64,000 bases of DNA from Cephalotus follicularis (GCA_001972305.1 BDDD01002307.1:124555-188554); one strand, 5' to 3'; positions 49,291 to 61,956 are shown, counted from the first letter of the stretch. Numbers and translations are program-made. The notes: a model not told the origin generated them from the sequence alone.

Positions 49291-50002
49291 ATAACCCTAC
49301 CTCACTAAAACTGACAGCTTGCAACAATGAAAATTTCACTGCCACTGCTGATCTCCACCAAGCTCAGCATTGTCGAATCCTCAGCTTCCACTCAGCCCGT
49401 GCACAACAGCCCCCTTCTGGAGTCAATTTCGAGCTCCTCTCCTCTTTCTCTTCCTTCCTTCCTTCCTCTCTCCCTGTTTCCCGTTTCTTTTATCTTTCTC
49501 TATGAAACAAAAGTGTGAGGAGCGACCTTGGTGGAAGAAGGTGACAAAGAGGAAGAAGGAGGCTTGAGGAACTTACCTTCTCACTTGGTGCAAAAACGAC
49601 GATAATGGAGTCAGCGGAGGAGCAACGGCAGTGGCGGCAGAGGAGAAGAGAAAGAAAAAGAAAAAGAAGAAAAAGGAGAAAGAGGAAGAGTTACCTAGCT
49701 GTGGGGCTCGCCGTTTCCTCCTGGCGTCGATCTCCGATCACCAGCGCTCCAGTTTCAGGCGTCTCTCTTTCTGTCTCTCCTACCCACTCTCTGTTCTCTC
49801 CAAGCGCCCGTGCATTTCTTTTTTTTATTTCCTAGCCTGGCGCGTCTAGCGCCTTCTAGACGCGCCCGACACTCTTCTCTTTTTTTTTAAATAATAATAC
49901 TAATAATAATACTAAGATTAATAATAATAAATACGCTCACATCTTTTATCCGTCAATCACGTAAAAGTGACACGGGGTGTCACAGAGTTAGTGAGAAACC
50001 TA

Positions 50003-50012
50003 TAAATAGGGG
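50003..50012 (+). promoter_or_regulatory. TATA box of LTR O1
   Basis: TATAAATAGG about 30-40 bp ahead of the CT-rich leader beginning near 50037, consistent with an LTR Pol II promoter. Confidence 0.55.
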
Positions 50013-50544
50013 CCAAACACTTAAAACACATTCATTTTCTCTCTTTTACTTTCTCTCTCCCGTTTCTCTCTCCTCTCACTCTCTAAAACCCACACAAAGT
50101 CACCAAATTTGCCAAGAACAACAATAAATCAAAGGGGTTTTTGGCATAGATTGATCTGAGAGTTGTTTGACACAAGATTGAAGCTCTAAAGGCAATAACT
50201 TGAGTTCTTTCTTACTTTACTGAACCTAGGACCAAGTTCAAGCTTCAAATCTTTGGTAGAAACCTTTTTTTTTACCTAAATATGCTATGATTTATACATT
50301 TATACACATGAATGAACTGATTGAATGGATAGAATCTGATTGAAATTGATTTAAGTGCCAAGTTAGAAAGTTAGGTCTATTTTGGGGGTTTTGATCTAGA
50401 ATTTGATTTAATGGATAAAAATGATCGAAACTGATTTTAATGACATAAAAATGATTAATAGAACTAGTATTGAACTGAAAATTGAAAGATTTGAAGGGAA
50501 AGAATTGATTTGCAAAGAGTTTTGACATGAACCCTAACTTTTTC

Positions 50545-50810
50545 TGTGCTAAGCGTCACTGCTTTCCCCTTAAGCATCGCTGCTTAAGCTTGGTTTAAAA
50601 TGAAAATTGTTTACAAACTTTCAACGCTTTGCCTTCATTTGGCAACGCTTGGCTAAGTGATGACACTTAGTCCTAAGCGTTACCGTTTATGCCTTCTTCA
50701 AAATGTTTAAAAGCTATTGTCTGCCTTAACCGTTGACGTTTGGACTTGATTGTTGACGCTTAAGCGCTAAGCGTAGCCACTCAAGCTCTAAGCATTGCCC
50801 CATATGTTGG
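50545..50810. repeat. AAGCGT-motif cluster in LTR O1
   Basis: Words such as CTAAGCGTCACTGCTT, TTAAGCATCGCTGCTTAAG, CAACGCTTGG, CTAAGCGTTACCGTTT, GTTGACGCTTAAGCGCTAAG and CTAAGCATTGCC recur, irregularly spaced. Similar in style to the AAGCGTCGACAGT cluster in S1. Confidence 0.7.
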
Positions 50811-52667
50811 CAGTTTTTTTTGTAAATGTTTTCAATTCACATTTTCAAAACTTCTTTTGGGACCTTCTCTAAACCCGTGTACAGTGATAGCTGAGTTTCT
50901 TCTCAGGTTTTAAAGATTGTATAGCAGGGGTAAAAGAAGTGTTTATAGTCAGTGTTTAGTCAGTTTTGTGACTAACCTAGAGCTGTGTGCCACCTTTGGG
51001 AGGTTAGATCTCCTATCCTAGAGTTGTGTGTTGCCTTTGAGGGACTTGAGACCCATGTTAGCTACAATCACTGGAACGGAAAATGATTGCAATTTGATCC
51101 TTGAGCTGTGTGCTACATTCAAGGGGATTTAGAGTTTTGTATAACCCTAGAGATGTGTGCAACCTTCAATAGGGTTTATACTTATATATATAGAGAAGAC
51201 ACTTAACTAATGGTAGAGCTGTGTGCCACCTTAGGGAGGTTAGTGGTCTCATCCTAGAGATGTGTACCAATTTTTGTGGACTTGAGACTTACATGAGCTA
51301 CTGAAAGTTATTGATTGATTGGTATGACATGAATTGAGTGGATCTGTAACTAGTTAAGCTCTTATAGGTACGATCTAAATGTCATTAGTTTTAGTTGGAC
51401 CGACCATCTACAACCTATAGGCTATTAATTCTAATTGGAGTTACTATTTACAATGGGCAACTAGATATTCTAAACCTTGAGTTGTGTGCCACATGAAGAG
51501 GGGGTTTAGACTTACAGATATTGATTGTTTGGTTAACTACTTATATATGCTGGTATGAGACAGTGTATATATCTATCTAACCACCCGATTATCTGATAGA
51601 TGGATGGATATGAGTGTATGATTAAGTTAACAGTCTCTATATATGCTAGTATGAGATGGCTATATATACGAGTTTGTTAACCGTAATTGTTCATGCATAT
51701 TGCCATTATATGCATTGATAATTGCGATACTTGTTCATATCACCACATAGGGATTGTTTTCTTTGAGGTTTTTGGTCTGACCCATCCTTCGGGATGAGGC
51801 ACCGTTTATGTGTTCAGGCACAGATGGATCAGGGGCTAGTGGCAGTGGTCAGAGACAGGGAGATCAGTGACAGTACAGATGCAGGAAGTCTGGATGCAAG
51901 GATGTTGTTGACTCATGGTTTTTTATGTTTTAATGTATAAGTAGTGAACTTAAAGGAGTTGTAAAAGATGATATGAATTTGTATTGAACTGTAAGGATTA
52001 TTATGGACATATGGTATGTATTGACAATGTATGGATTTAATGTTTAAGATGTATTTGAATGGACGTACGCACACATATGCATAAAAGTTTAAAGGATTAA
52101 CGATTTTTTGCTGTATACAATAGACTTTAACTAGTACCAAATTCATGGAAGAGTGACCGAACGGACGTTGGTGATGTCTCACACCCCCTACGGGTTCGGG
52201 GTGTCACAAATGTTGGTCATAGGATAGAAACTAAGTTGCACATTGACCTTAACCGTGGACATGTTCTGACTGAATGTGTGCGAGCGAATGGATACATGCT
52301 ATACAGGGTCACCATTAATGGGGGAGACCTTGATGTTAATCTAAGGGAGCACACGTGCACCTGTAAGGAGTGGAAAATGAGTGGTCTTCCATGTCCGCAT
52401 GCTTATGACGTCATCATGTTTCAAGGGAACACAAGCATCTATGACTATGTTGACAAATGTTTTCAGAAGGTAAGTCAGGAAAATATTTATATGCAGTTTG
52501 TACAACCCGTTGAGACCCATGATCCTCAATGGAATCATATTCACCCACTCGCATGAAGCGTTCTGCAGGTCGGCCAAAATTCAGACGCAAAGAATCGTAC
52601 TGGATTGATACGCGACCCGTCCATTGTTCCATATGTAAACTAACGGGTCATAATAGGAACACATGCT

Positions 52668-55600
52668 GATTGTACTTCATGTTAAAATCCATATGTGATA
52701 TGCCACTAGTTTGATGGGGTGGAATACTGACACTATTAGGTTTAAAGAAATTTAACGTTAGGTTTACACATGATGTTGCACTGCATCATACATTCTTTAT
52801 TCCATTGTGACTTGTAGCATTTACCTTACAGGCATGAAATATTGTGTGTTTTGCTATGCAGGCAAAGGGGAGGCCATAAGTCTATTGTAGGGTTGGTAAA
52901 TCCCATCGTGTGTGCTGTTATGGAGGCATCATCTAATTCGCCCGTGGTCTGTATCATGTACCCTAAGGATGCGCATTTGTTATTCCGTAATATAACATGC
53001 TAATAGATATATGTTTATATTCTTTCCAGTGAACAGGAGATACTGTATAGTAGCAGAAAGAGATGATCTGTTGCAGCCCCTGAGGCATCCAAGAAGGCTG
53101 ACATTGGTTGCATTATGAATACAAAAAAAACGAGAGCGATAGTTATATATCTGTCCTAATTGTTAATGTCTAGGGGGCATGGTTTTGGCAGATGCTTTAT
53201 TCCCCTAATCTAGAGGCATGTTAGTTAGTTATAAGGTGAAAGGTAGTAAACCACCTTGTATTTTTCCATCATATTTTCCTCTCATTATTCACAAATAATA
53301 GTATTTAATAACTTACTTATTTAGTTTATTTCTTGCCTAACGCTTCTTTCATGGTACGGATGACTTTAGTCACGACTTGAAATCTCTCCTAAAAATATAT
53401 TAACAAGAAAGGAGAATTATTACTGTCTTGAATTAGTGGCCACTGGACTGGTTATTTCACAATGTAAATAATAGGCATATCCCATGTAAGCATACGTTAT
53501 TACGCTTGACTTATTTTGCTTGTATGCTTTCCGAGAAGGTTTGTTAAAAAACCCTTTCGATATCCTCGAAGCGTAATTACACACAGAATTGCAACTAGTG
53601 TACTAATTAAACACCGAATTGCAACTACTATACAGAGGCTGGGTTTTTTTGTTAGGCATCGGCCGAGCGACTACCGATTCCTACACATACATGTGTTATT
53701 TGTAACTTTTTTTCAGCATCTATGTGCTTACCATCACAACCATTCATAAAATCCACCTTACACACTACATGCTACTTGCACGGAATACGTCCACGCCGTT
53801 ATTCCGGTTCTACGAAGTGATATTTTCACAATGTACATATTAGGCATATACTATGTACGCAAACATTATTCCACATGTACATTGCATGTACTCTTTTTTG
53901 TCCCATTCTAAATTTTGATGATAACATATTTGTCTCTAATATATTTGTTTAGAATATGCAAGATGTTGGTACAAATAAAAATGATCAAAGATAATCACAA
54001 GCATATTTAGGTAGAAAGGGTTCCTACCAAATATTGAAGCTTGTATCTCGGATTCTAGGTAGAGAGAGTGACAAAGAACTCAAGTTCTTGGTCTATACAG
54101 CTTCAATCTTATGTCAAACAAGGTTTGATCAATCATAACCCTTAACTGTTAGATAGGAGTGTCCCTCCATGCCACGAGGTGGTTGCATGCATGTATATAT
54201 ACAATCTTGATTTATACAATCTTAATTCCATTCATGTTTTTTGTGCAAATTATATTCAACAATGACATTTTTCTATATGTGCATCCCTGACCGTCGATAC
54301 GGATCAATTAATCACCATGTTAACTGAATACACATATAATGCCTTGTCGATAAAGGGTTGGATCTCATGCCGGGGAGGTTATGAGAATGAGATCCTTACT
54401 CCCTTCTGACAAAACGTTCCAAGCCATAGATTCTCTTCCAGAGGGAAATTGATGAACCGGACAGACTTGCCGTGTTATGCTTGCTCTCGGGTGTTAGTGG
54501 AGGATGAACTCTCTCATTGCCATTTGGGTTTATCCTAAAGCTGATGCGGGGAGCGTGTTAGAGAGCATGATACTGAACCGACCCACCATAAGAAGCCTAT
54601 CTTGGATAATCAATACCTTTGTCGATAGGATTTTTATTGTCTCGGTAGTGCATAGTCAGAGGTGACTAGTATGCCATACTTGACTTGTGTTGTGTCCTCA
54701 GACCTAAGATGCTGGCATGCGTTATGTAGTAACTGCCTGGCTTTGATTTTCGCCTTCCCCGGTTGTCACCAAGAGCTAGAAAAATTGTTGTCTTTGGGCC
54801 TTCTGAAAGATGCATTGAGATGTATGGGCGAGTGCGCAACAAGAAATCATCAAACCTGTATTAAGGGTGATCAGCTCTATAAGATCTTTTGTCCGTTGTA
54901 GACTTAAAGACCTGGCCAGGCAGAGGCAGACTGGAAAAGAGGGGTTTTCGGGTAAGGTCTGCCGCTAGTCTCAGTGTAGACAAGGATTTATAGGTATTGC
55001 AATATTACCTGGGGTGACATTGATCCAAACCCTAGTCTACGGTCGGAGCCAAGTATGACAAAAGATACTTGACACATACGCCGATGACAGGATAAAGTAC
55101 TGGTTAACCGGCTAACGGATGATAGACGTGGAGGTCCATGGATCTGGGGGATGATTGGATATCATACCGGGGCTGCTCTGATAGTCTGCGACTATTAGAA
55201 TGGTCGTACCAGGACTTGGGGATGTTCTAAGAAATTTATCACTGTACCGGGAACTAACCAGACTTTCGGGTCCCACCTGATTTTGGAACAGGTTGAAGTG
55301 TGTGGGACATGTGTCATTTAGTGAGAGATTAGCATCGGGGAGATGCAACTTTGCTAGTGAACATTTTGGTTGCTGAACATGTGTCTCTTCTTCTGGAGAG
55401 CGTTCAAGCATCACCATAATGGAATGTTCCATGCGAAAGGTTGTTTATTTTAATAGATGAATACATCGAGTATTTATTTGTTCAGAGAGCCTTAAAGACG
55501 GGTTTATATGAAGGCAGACCTCGTAGTGAAGTTTATACCTCAAAGTCAGACCATGCAGTGAAAGTCAGACCTCAGAGGTCGTTGGCAGACCTTAGAGGCA

Positions 55601-55951
55601 GAGGTTAGACCTCAAGGGTCTTTGGCAGACCTCAGAGACAGAGGGCAGACCTCGGGGGGTTATTGGCGGACCTCAAACGCAGATGGTAGACCTCATAATG
55701 TAGAAGTTAGACCTCAATGGTAGATATCAGACCTCAGAGCTCTAGGGAAGACCTCAGTGGTAGAGGTTGGAGCTCTGACTTCGTTGGCAAAGCTGGGAGC
55801 TCAAAGTACGAAGTCAGACTTCAGAACTCTTTTGTCGACCTTCTTGATCAGAGGGATCAGAGTCTGTAAGCTTAAGCATAAGCTTATATGAGATGTTTAA
55901 TGATGAGTCACTAGCCATATAAATTTATAAGGATAAAAAAGATATTTTCTT
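52668..55951. other. Gene-free region downstream of the MuDR-type pseudogene
   Basis: No ORF with a recognisable domain. A ~55-bp segment is repeated directly at about 53453-53510 and 53822-53878 (TT.CACAATGTA.AT..TAGGCATAT.CC.ATGTA.GCA). 54290-55480 has moderate GC and no recognised content. The distal end of the MULE should lie somewhere here but I could not place a TIR. Confidence 0.45.
55510..55790. repeat. Degenerate CAGACCTCA repeat field
   Basis: About 14 copies of (C/T)AGACCTCA(G/A) with intervals of roughly 15-25 bp, alternating with GGCAGA/GGTAGA words. Diverged minisatellite, about 160 bp upstream of LTR A3. Confidence 0.85.
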
Positions 55952-57275
55952 TGTGACATCCGTGTCCTTGTACGGTTTATGTTTGTGAGCCTGCGTGGCT
56001 TCTGTCTGTCTATCGGTCTATTAATCTGTTTTCTGGCATTCATGATATGCATCATGGCATTATTTAAATTTTTACGATTTTATTCTGATGGTTTTCTGCA
56101 TAAGAAATGAATTTGCCTTTCCGAAAATTGAACAATGTTTTACTAAAACTGCTACTGATTTCGGAAAATAGCCCAAGTGGTATGTCCTAAATATCCAATT
56201 TCTGTTCGTATCGGTTTAATTATGGACAAAATCTTATCCGTTTTGAGTTGTATATATATGAGAAATTCAATTTTTTTGGCATTTTTTTGGACTTTCTCTC
56301 TCTCTCTCCCCCCGATTTCTCTCTCCTCTCTCCCATCTCTCTCTGCCGATTTGCTTCTGCCGTCGGCGTCAGTGCCGATATGACGCCGGCAAGGGTACTA
56401 ACGAGACCGCACCGTCCTCCCGAGCATGCCGAGCCCAACCCCTGCACCGGCCGACGTCTCCTCCGGCGTGCGCGACGCCTTCTCCCTCCGCCCCTGTTTT
56501 CCTTCGTTCCGGCGCCTCCAGTGGTCGTCACGACAAGGGGAGGCCAGATTCGGACTCCTGGCGTCACGGCTGTTCGAACGGTAGTCTTTTTGTTCCATCT
56601 CACTAGTCCTGTGGACTAACCCTCTCTTCTGTTTTCTGTTTTTAGTTCTGACAGGTTAGTCTGCTGCACTCTGTCAGCTGGAGTCTGTCTGTCTGTTGAG
56701 GTGAGACCACATAAAAGGGCATGCTACCAGAGTCAAACATGCATATCATAATTTCATCAGTATTTAAATTTCTGCATTTCATATGTTTTTATATAAATGT
56801 TCTGTTTTCATTTAAAAATGGTTGAACCCTATTTAGATTTCTGTTTTGATAATATGGTTGAGGCAGAACCCAACCCATACTTATCTTTCTGTTTTTAAAT
56901 TGTGGTCTGCTGAGGGCTGAGCCCATTTTATAAACTGTTTCCTCCTTCGGGAGTGTGTTCTGTTGAGGGCTGAGCCCATTACAAACTGTTTCCTCCTTCG
57001 GGAGTGTGTTTTTATAAATTGTGTTTTTCTTTACAGGGGGCATAGTCCTATAAACGAATACTACATGCCCGATTTTTGTAAAATTTTAAGAGTTAGAATT
57101 ATTTTCAAGTTTTTCAAGAAACTTTTCTGTTTTCTTTCTGTTTTGAAGAACTTTCTATTTTAAAATGCTTTTCTGAAACTCTGTTCTGCTGAACCTACGA
57201 GGTGAGTCTCTGATGGGAGACCTGGCCTCGTAGCGGGTGCGACGGATTCCAGCGGGTCTGAGTCCGGGCGTCACA
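55952..57275 (+). mobile_element. Family A solo LTR (A3), internally deleted
   Basis: Starts TGTGACATCC, ends GGGCGTCACA, with perfect TSD TTCTT (55947-55951, 57276-57280). Collinear with A2 except that about 1.56 kb is missing at 56583 (A2 about 5594 to 7158), the joint falling at GGTA/AGTC. The TATA-like run, CT tract and GC-rich block remain at the 5' side, and the GGGCTGAGCCC repeats and conserved tail at the 3' side. Confidence 0.88.
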
Positions 57276-58331
57276 TTCTTGACTTATTGAATCTTATTGA
57301 ACACACTTTGGAACAACTCTCGATATGAACGAGTTTTGAACCTGTCCAAAAAGCTCTATCTTTTCTCTTCGTCTTTATCTCTCCGATTCGTCATCTTTCA
57401 CCAAAGGACTTTGATAGAGCTTGGAGCTCTTAAGAAGTGAAGAACAAACATATCATCTCTCACCCTCCAATCTTCATTATAGGTGGAGATAGTTTCTACA
57501 CTGGATTCTATTTTTACTTGTGTTGAAGACTAGATTAGGTCTAAACACTTTTTGGCCTTCAACCTTTCACAAAGCTTGTAGCCGTTAGTTTGGGTAGCAA
57601 GATTAGTAAAGGCAAAAGCTTGGATTTAAAGCTTGAGGGAACACTCAAAAGTGGAGGAGCAAAGAATTAGGTAATGAAATTCTAACATCCTTATTTATAG
57701 CTTTTGTGTGTATGTTTGGGATTCGGTTGGTGAATTGATGTTGGAGTTTTTGTGTGTAACCCTAATGCCAATTTAAGGAGTGACTTGTGCTAGGGTTAGC
57801 GACACCCTAGCTCCACCCGAACTCCTATGCTTGGGAAGTTTTTTTTGTTCAATTGAAACCCTAATTATTGATCCTTGGGCATAATGGGACAATTAGTTCA
57901 AGGGATTCATCACGCTTCCGCATTTCAAAAGAAAAGAAATTTTTTTGTTTTTCACCATGAGCAATAAATGTCCTACAGTGCATAGAGCCTTTCCAACATT
58001 AACCCCCATGATTTCTTATTGATTTAGTTGTTTTGTGACGGTTTGAAGTGTTTTTGGGAAAGAGGGGGATAGAGAAAAGGGTGAGAGATAGAGAGAGGAG
58101 AAAATGAGAGTTTTAGAAGTGTTTTGGTTCTATTTATAGTCTCTATGCTAAAATCTACCCCCATGAATTCTAATATTTTAACAGATATAGAAACATACTA
58201 TAGGGGTATTAGAAATACCCCCATACCATCCATAATGATGTGGACAATCAATATCTATACTGTTTGTATACCGTGAAATACGATGTAATTTATGCTTAAG
58301 CAAGTAGAAGCTGTTTCGGGGCATTACAAAA
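57276..58331. other. Gene-free interval
   Basis: AT-rich, with a GA-rich patch at 58055-58110. No ORF or known repeat recognised. It could be the remnant 5' flank of the LINE below. Confidence 0.45.
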
Positions 58332-59398
58332 AAAAAAACAAAGTGCCTTTGTTTTGGAGCGATTAATTACAGATAATGGCTTAGTAGCTTTTGAAGTGAT
58401 GCACCATATAAATAAAACCGTAAGGGTTCACGGGGGATGACGGTAATCAAACTCGATATAAGCAAAGCGTATGATAGGGTGGAGTGGATTTTTCTGAAAG
58501 GAATCATGCAGAAAATGGGCTTTAACGAGCAATGGATTTGTTTGATTAAGCAATGTGTAACAACGATCTCTCACTCTATGTTGATAAATCGGGAACCATG
58601 TGATCGGATTGAACCTTAACGAGGTTTAAGGCAAGGTGTATGTACTAAAGGTTTATCTTTCCTTTTAAATGATGCAGTAAGAGACAGTCAACTCCATGGA
58701 ATAAGTGTGTGCAGAGGACCCCAGAAATCATTTGCTTTTTACAGATTATAGTGTTTTATTTGCTATATTTGACAATCACGCAGGCTTAGTAATCATAAAC
58801 TTACTTAGAATATATGAGGATACATTAGGACAAAAATTCAACGTTGATAAAACATGAGTATTTTTTAGTTCCAATACTACTTCAGCTGTAGAAAGAAGCA
58901 TACTTCAAACCTTCAGGGTGAGTAATGAAAAGGGATATTCTAAATATTTGGGTTTACCTGCATGTATTGGGATATCAAAATCAAGTATGTTTTAGAATTT
59001 AAAGGAAAGGGTTTGGGGTAAGTTGAAGGGGTGGAAGGAGAAATTTTTTTTAATGCTAGGAAAGAAATCCTTATAAAAGTTGTAGCTCAATTCCTCCCAA
59101 CCTATTCCATGTCTTTGTTTAAACTCCCATCCTCTTTATGTGATGAGCTGAACACAATTATTGGTAACTTCTGGTAAGGCCAGAACCGAGGTGAACGCTG
59201 TATACATTGGGTTGCTTGGTGTAAACTTTGTGAATCAAAATTACAGGGAAGTATGGGCTTTCAAGATTTACAAGTTTTTAATCTAGCTTTGCTAGCCAAG
59301 CAAAGGTGGCAGATCATTAATGGTGGAAATTAACTGTGTAGTAGAGCCTTGAAGGCTTGTTATTTTGGTAATGGGAGCTTCTTAAAGGCATCACTGGG
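58332..59398 (+). pseudogene. L1-like LINE reverse transcriptase fragment
   Basis: Reads on the plus strand SAFVLERLITDNGLVAFEVM (58332 on), then IKLDISKAYDRVEW (RT palm Asp motif, 58444), GFNEQWICLI, RGLRQG (58620), later YLGLPACIG (58948), LKERVWGKLKGWKEKF (59000), and MGFQDLQVFNLALLAKQRW (59250). Order and spacing match the central and C-terminal part of plant non-LTR ORF2. The F/YADD region is damaged (stops and shifts 58680-58860) and stops occur at 58435, 58617, 58993, 59332. The 5' half (endonuclease) is missing, as in a 5'-truncated copy. It abuts the copia remnant. Confidence 0.86.
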
Positions 59399-59600
59399 TA
59401 TGATCTTATCATGATTATATTTTCTTTGCTTTAATTCTATGGGCTTATCATAATTAACTAACATATAAGATAAACAATAATAAATATACACATTATGATA
59501 AAAAAAAATGTCATATTTTATTACTGAATAAATAAATAAGATTTTTCATACAAGAAATTATAATTAAAACTATATCGATTGTGTGTAGGGTACACACTTA

Positions 59601-59622
59601 TTTCTAACAATCTCTAACTTGC
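59601..59622 (-). promoter_or_regulatory. Polypurine-type tract and start of copia 3' LTR
   Basis: Minus strand GCAAGTTAGAGAT then TGTTAGAAA at 59609, matching the usual GCAAGTGGGAGAT|TGTTGG layout of plant copia elements. The 3' LTR then runs to lower coordinates (about 59400-59609); its far end is not resolved. Confidence 0.6.
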
Positions 59623-61264
59623 ACTACAGCCAATCGTTCATGTGTTTAATACCCATCTTCTTAAGATGTTGATTCAAGACTTGACTAGTCAACGGCTTAG
59701 TTAATGGATTTGGCAGATTGTCACTTCATGAAACTCTTTCTATCTTTCTATCTCCTCTAGCTATGATATCCCTTATGAGGTGAAATTTTCTCAGAATATG
59801 TTTGGATCTTTGATGAGATCTTGGTTCCTTAGCTTGTGTAGTTGCTCCATTATTATCACAGTATATAGATATTGGATACTCTATGCTAGGAACAACTCCA
59901 AGTTCACTAATGAACTTCTTTATCCAAACAGCTTCTTTACCAACTTCAGATACAGCAATATATTCAGCTTCAGTAATCGAATCAGCAGTGGTTTGTTGTT
60001 TGAAACTCTTTCTCACACCCCGTCTTTATTTAACACATTGTTAAGCATTTAATTCAGTATTTACCAATAATTGAAAATTTTAAAAGTTTGCGGAAGCATT
60101 AAAATATACTAGATTATTTGTAATAGCATACACATGTAGCCCATACTACATGCTTAAGCTTTATACAGTACAGAGTTATATAATACATATTGAGAATGTA
60201 AATATAACATAACAGGGTATGACTTTTACAACAACAACCTTAAAATTAAACCTTCAAGTACAACTTCAGCAGCAAGCCTTCGATTTTCCTTCGTCAATCT
60301 GAAATTGTAGGTATTAGCCTTTCTTCTCACTTGGCTAAGTAGGAAATATGCATGAAGATGAATATATGAATGTAATCATGTATGACAGTTTATTTTTAAA
60401 ACTATATATATATATATGCAACCATGCCAAGTGACTACAAACAGTCAGGCATCAAGAATACCACAAAGGGTACAATCAATCAGTCAAGTTGTCCGAAAAC
60501 TAGTAGTGGGTGTCATCTGTCGCTACCTCCTAGCCCCAACGATGCACCACCTAACTACCACCATGCACTCCGATGATGATAGAAAAGGTAAACAGTATTG
60601 CCGACACTTGGCGGGAAATTAACAGTCACGGTCTGCAGTGCAGATAAATTTGTTGTATAAGCTCTAGCCAACTCCTGGCACCTAGGCTCACCTCTGTAGT
60701 CCGTGATACACTCCGATCACCAGACCATCAGAAACTATCAATCACAGTCAATACAGTACAATATAGGTATTACATATATAATGTAATATAACAGTAGTCT
60801 CTTTTGAAAGAGAAATCAGTAAAACAGTTTGGTAGAATCTCTTTTGAGAAAACAGTATAGTGCAATAGTTCTCACTTGGAGAAAATAGTAAAAAGTTCTA
60901 ATAAATCTCACTTGGAGAAAACAGTATAGTAACAATAGGTTTTCTTTAAAAATAGTACTTGAAAACCTTTAATAGTGCATATAGCATTCAGTAATTAAGA
61001 TCCTTGAAACAGTAGTATTTATGAAATACTTTGATAGATATAATTATCTATAACAGTAGCAATATGAAATTTCATAACAGTACGAGCAATAGCAGTTCAA
61101 GGATCAACAGTGAATAAACAATACAATCAGTAGCAATATGTGCAACCAAACAGTGGATGTAAGTCGTTCAAATGCTATAAATTGATTACACATAGCAATG
61201 ATTGATTATTGAAATCATCCATATGGAAGCCAGTGAAATCAGGACAATTAAACGTGAAACAGGC

Positions 61265-61480
61265 CCTTAAGCGTCGACAGTTTCGACTAAAGTGTCTACA
61301 GTTCTATACCAAGCGTCGACAGTCTATTTTAAGCGTCGACAATTCCTTCCTTAAGCGTCAACACATTTCCTTTAAGCGTCAACGAACTACACGCAAAGTG
61401 TCGACAGTTCTACTAAAGCGTTGACAGTTTACGTTTAAGCGTCGACGGTCCTATATTAAGCGTCAGCGCTTTATGGTGTT
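61265..61480. repeat. AAGCGTCGACAGT motif array in S1
   Basis: About ten irregularly spaced copies of (T)AAGCGTCGACAGTT or near variants (GTGTCGACAG, GCGTCAAC, GCGTTGAC), interval 15-27 bp. The core GTCGAC is palindromic. Confidence 0.9.
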
Positions 61481-61897
61481 CATGCAATTTTCCAGAAAAC
61501 AGAGCATGCATTTCACAGTTCAATCCACTCCAAAACAAGCATGCAATCACGTATAAATTATTTTCACATGGAATACATGCTATATGTTCAAAATCATGTC
61601 ATAAATCCTACTTCAGTAGCTTTCCCAGAATCAATTTGAATTTGATTCTTCTCTTTTATAGCTCAAAACTCTTCACTCCAATTCAATCTTCAATTTCCAG
61701 AATTTAATCAGTGCAATTCCAAGCTCTCAAACTCAACTTTGACCCAATTCCTTCAACATGCAACTCCAGAAAATTCCAACACGATTTCCTCTCCTTTCAA
61801 TTGTTTCTATCTCTTATTTCAGCTCATACAATAGTTGATATAAAGGGTTTTTCATCAGTAATTCGTCTGATGCTCTAACTCAGACTTTTACCATTTT

Positions 61898-61956
61898 CCT
61901 CTCTCTCTCTCTCTCTCTCTCTCGCTCGCTCGCTCGCTCGCTCGCTCTCGCTCTCT
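61898..61956. repeat. (CT)n(CTCG)n compound microsatellite
   Basis: About 22 bp of CT, then six CTCG units, then CT again, in the S1 leader. Within the (CT)n leaders of this window only S1 has gained the CTCG variant. Confidence 0.95.

Larger units (their letters stand above)
45985..49984 (-). mobile_element. Solo LTR I1, 4.0 kb, nested in O1
   Basis: Plus-strand edges TGTCACACCC and GGGGTGTCACA, perfect TSD GAGTT at 45980-45984 and 49985-49989. Minus orientation, because 46030-46560 is the reverse complement of the family A LTR 3' part (CAGGGGGCATAGTC, GGACTAACCCC, GGGCTGAGCCC), so I1 is a relative of family A with a different 5' portion. 4 kb is long for an LTR. Contains an A-rich tract (47405-47612) and a 254-bp direct repeat pair. 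Confidence 0.88.
45804..52208 (+). mobile_element. Solo LTR O1 (2.4 kb net), interrupted by solo LTR I1
   Basis: Starts TGTAACGCCCC, ends GGGGTGTCACA, with perfect TSD AATGT at 45799-45803 and 52209-52213. After subtracting I1 and its TSD the LTR is 2400 bp. Plus orientation is inferred from CTATAAATAGG near 50000 followed by a CT-rich leader (50035-50080). 50980-51500 has several repeats of (G)AG(C/A)TGTGTGCCAC, and 50545-50810 an AAGCGT motif cluster. No pol. Confidence 0.9.
43414..52667 (+). pseudogene. MuDR-type Mutator-like transposase pseudogene, split by nested LTRs
   Basis: Coding traces: a possible first exon 43414-43428 (ATGGCTTCGTCTAG|GTAATG); 43955-44283; 44670-45803; 52209-52667. 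Domains: N-terminal region (VTFLVNEAMTRSELL); MuDR DNA-binding domain (CAVPGCPFRF at 44690); MULE core (AGGRPIIAVNG at 45140; YRGMLLSNVCVDVEENLYPL; VVIDLDRNTSI at 45330; NIAESFNDWI at 45660); SWIM finger CTCKEWKMSGLPCPH at 52350; GRPKFRRK and zinc knuckle CSICKLTGHNRNTC just before the TGA at 52665-52667. The first catalytic Asp (DG) is Asn (NG). Several in-frame stops (for example TAG near 44797, TAA at 44986) and frameshifts are present. Family knowledge: cut-and-paste transposase with DDE chemistry. It reads through exactly after removal of O1 and one TSD copy. Confidence 0.88.

Noticed and set aside
54662..54901. 79-aa ORF
   Set aside because: No domain, no repeat support, flanked by uncharacterised DNA; length is compatible with chance.
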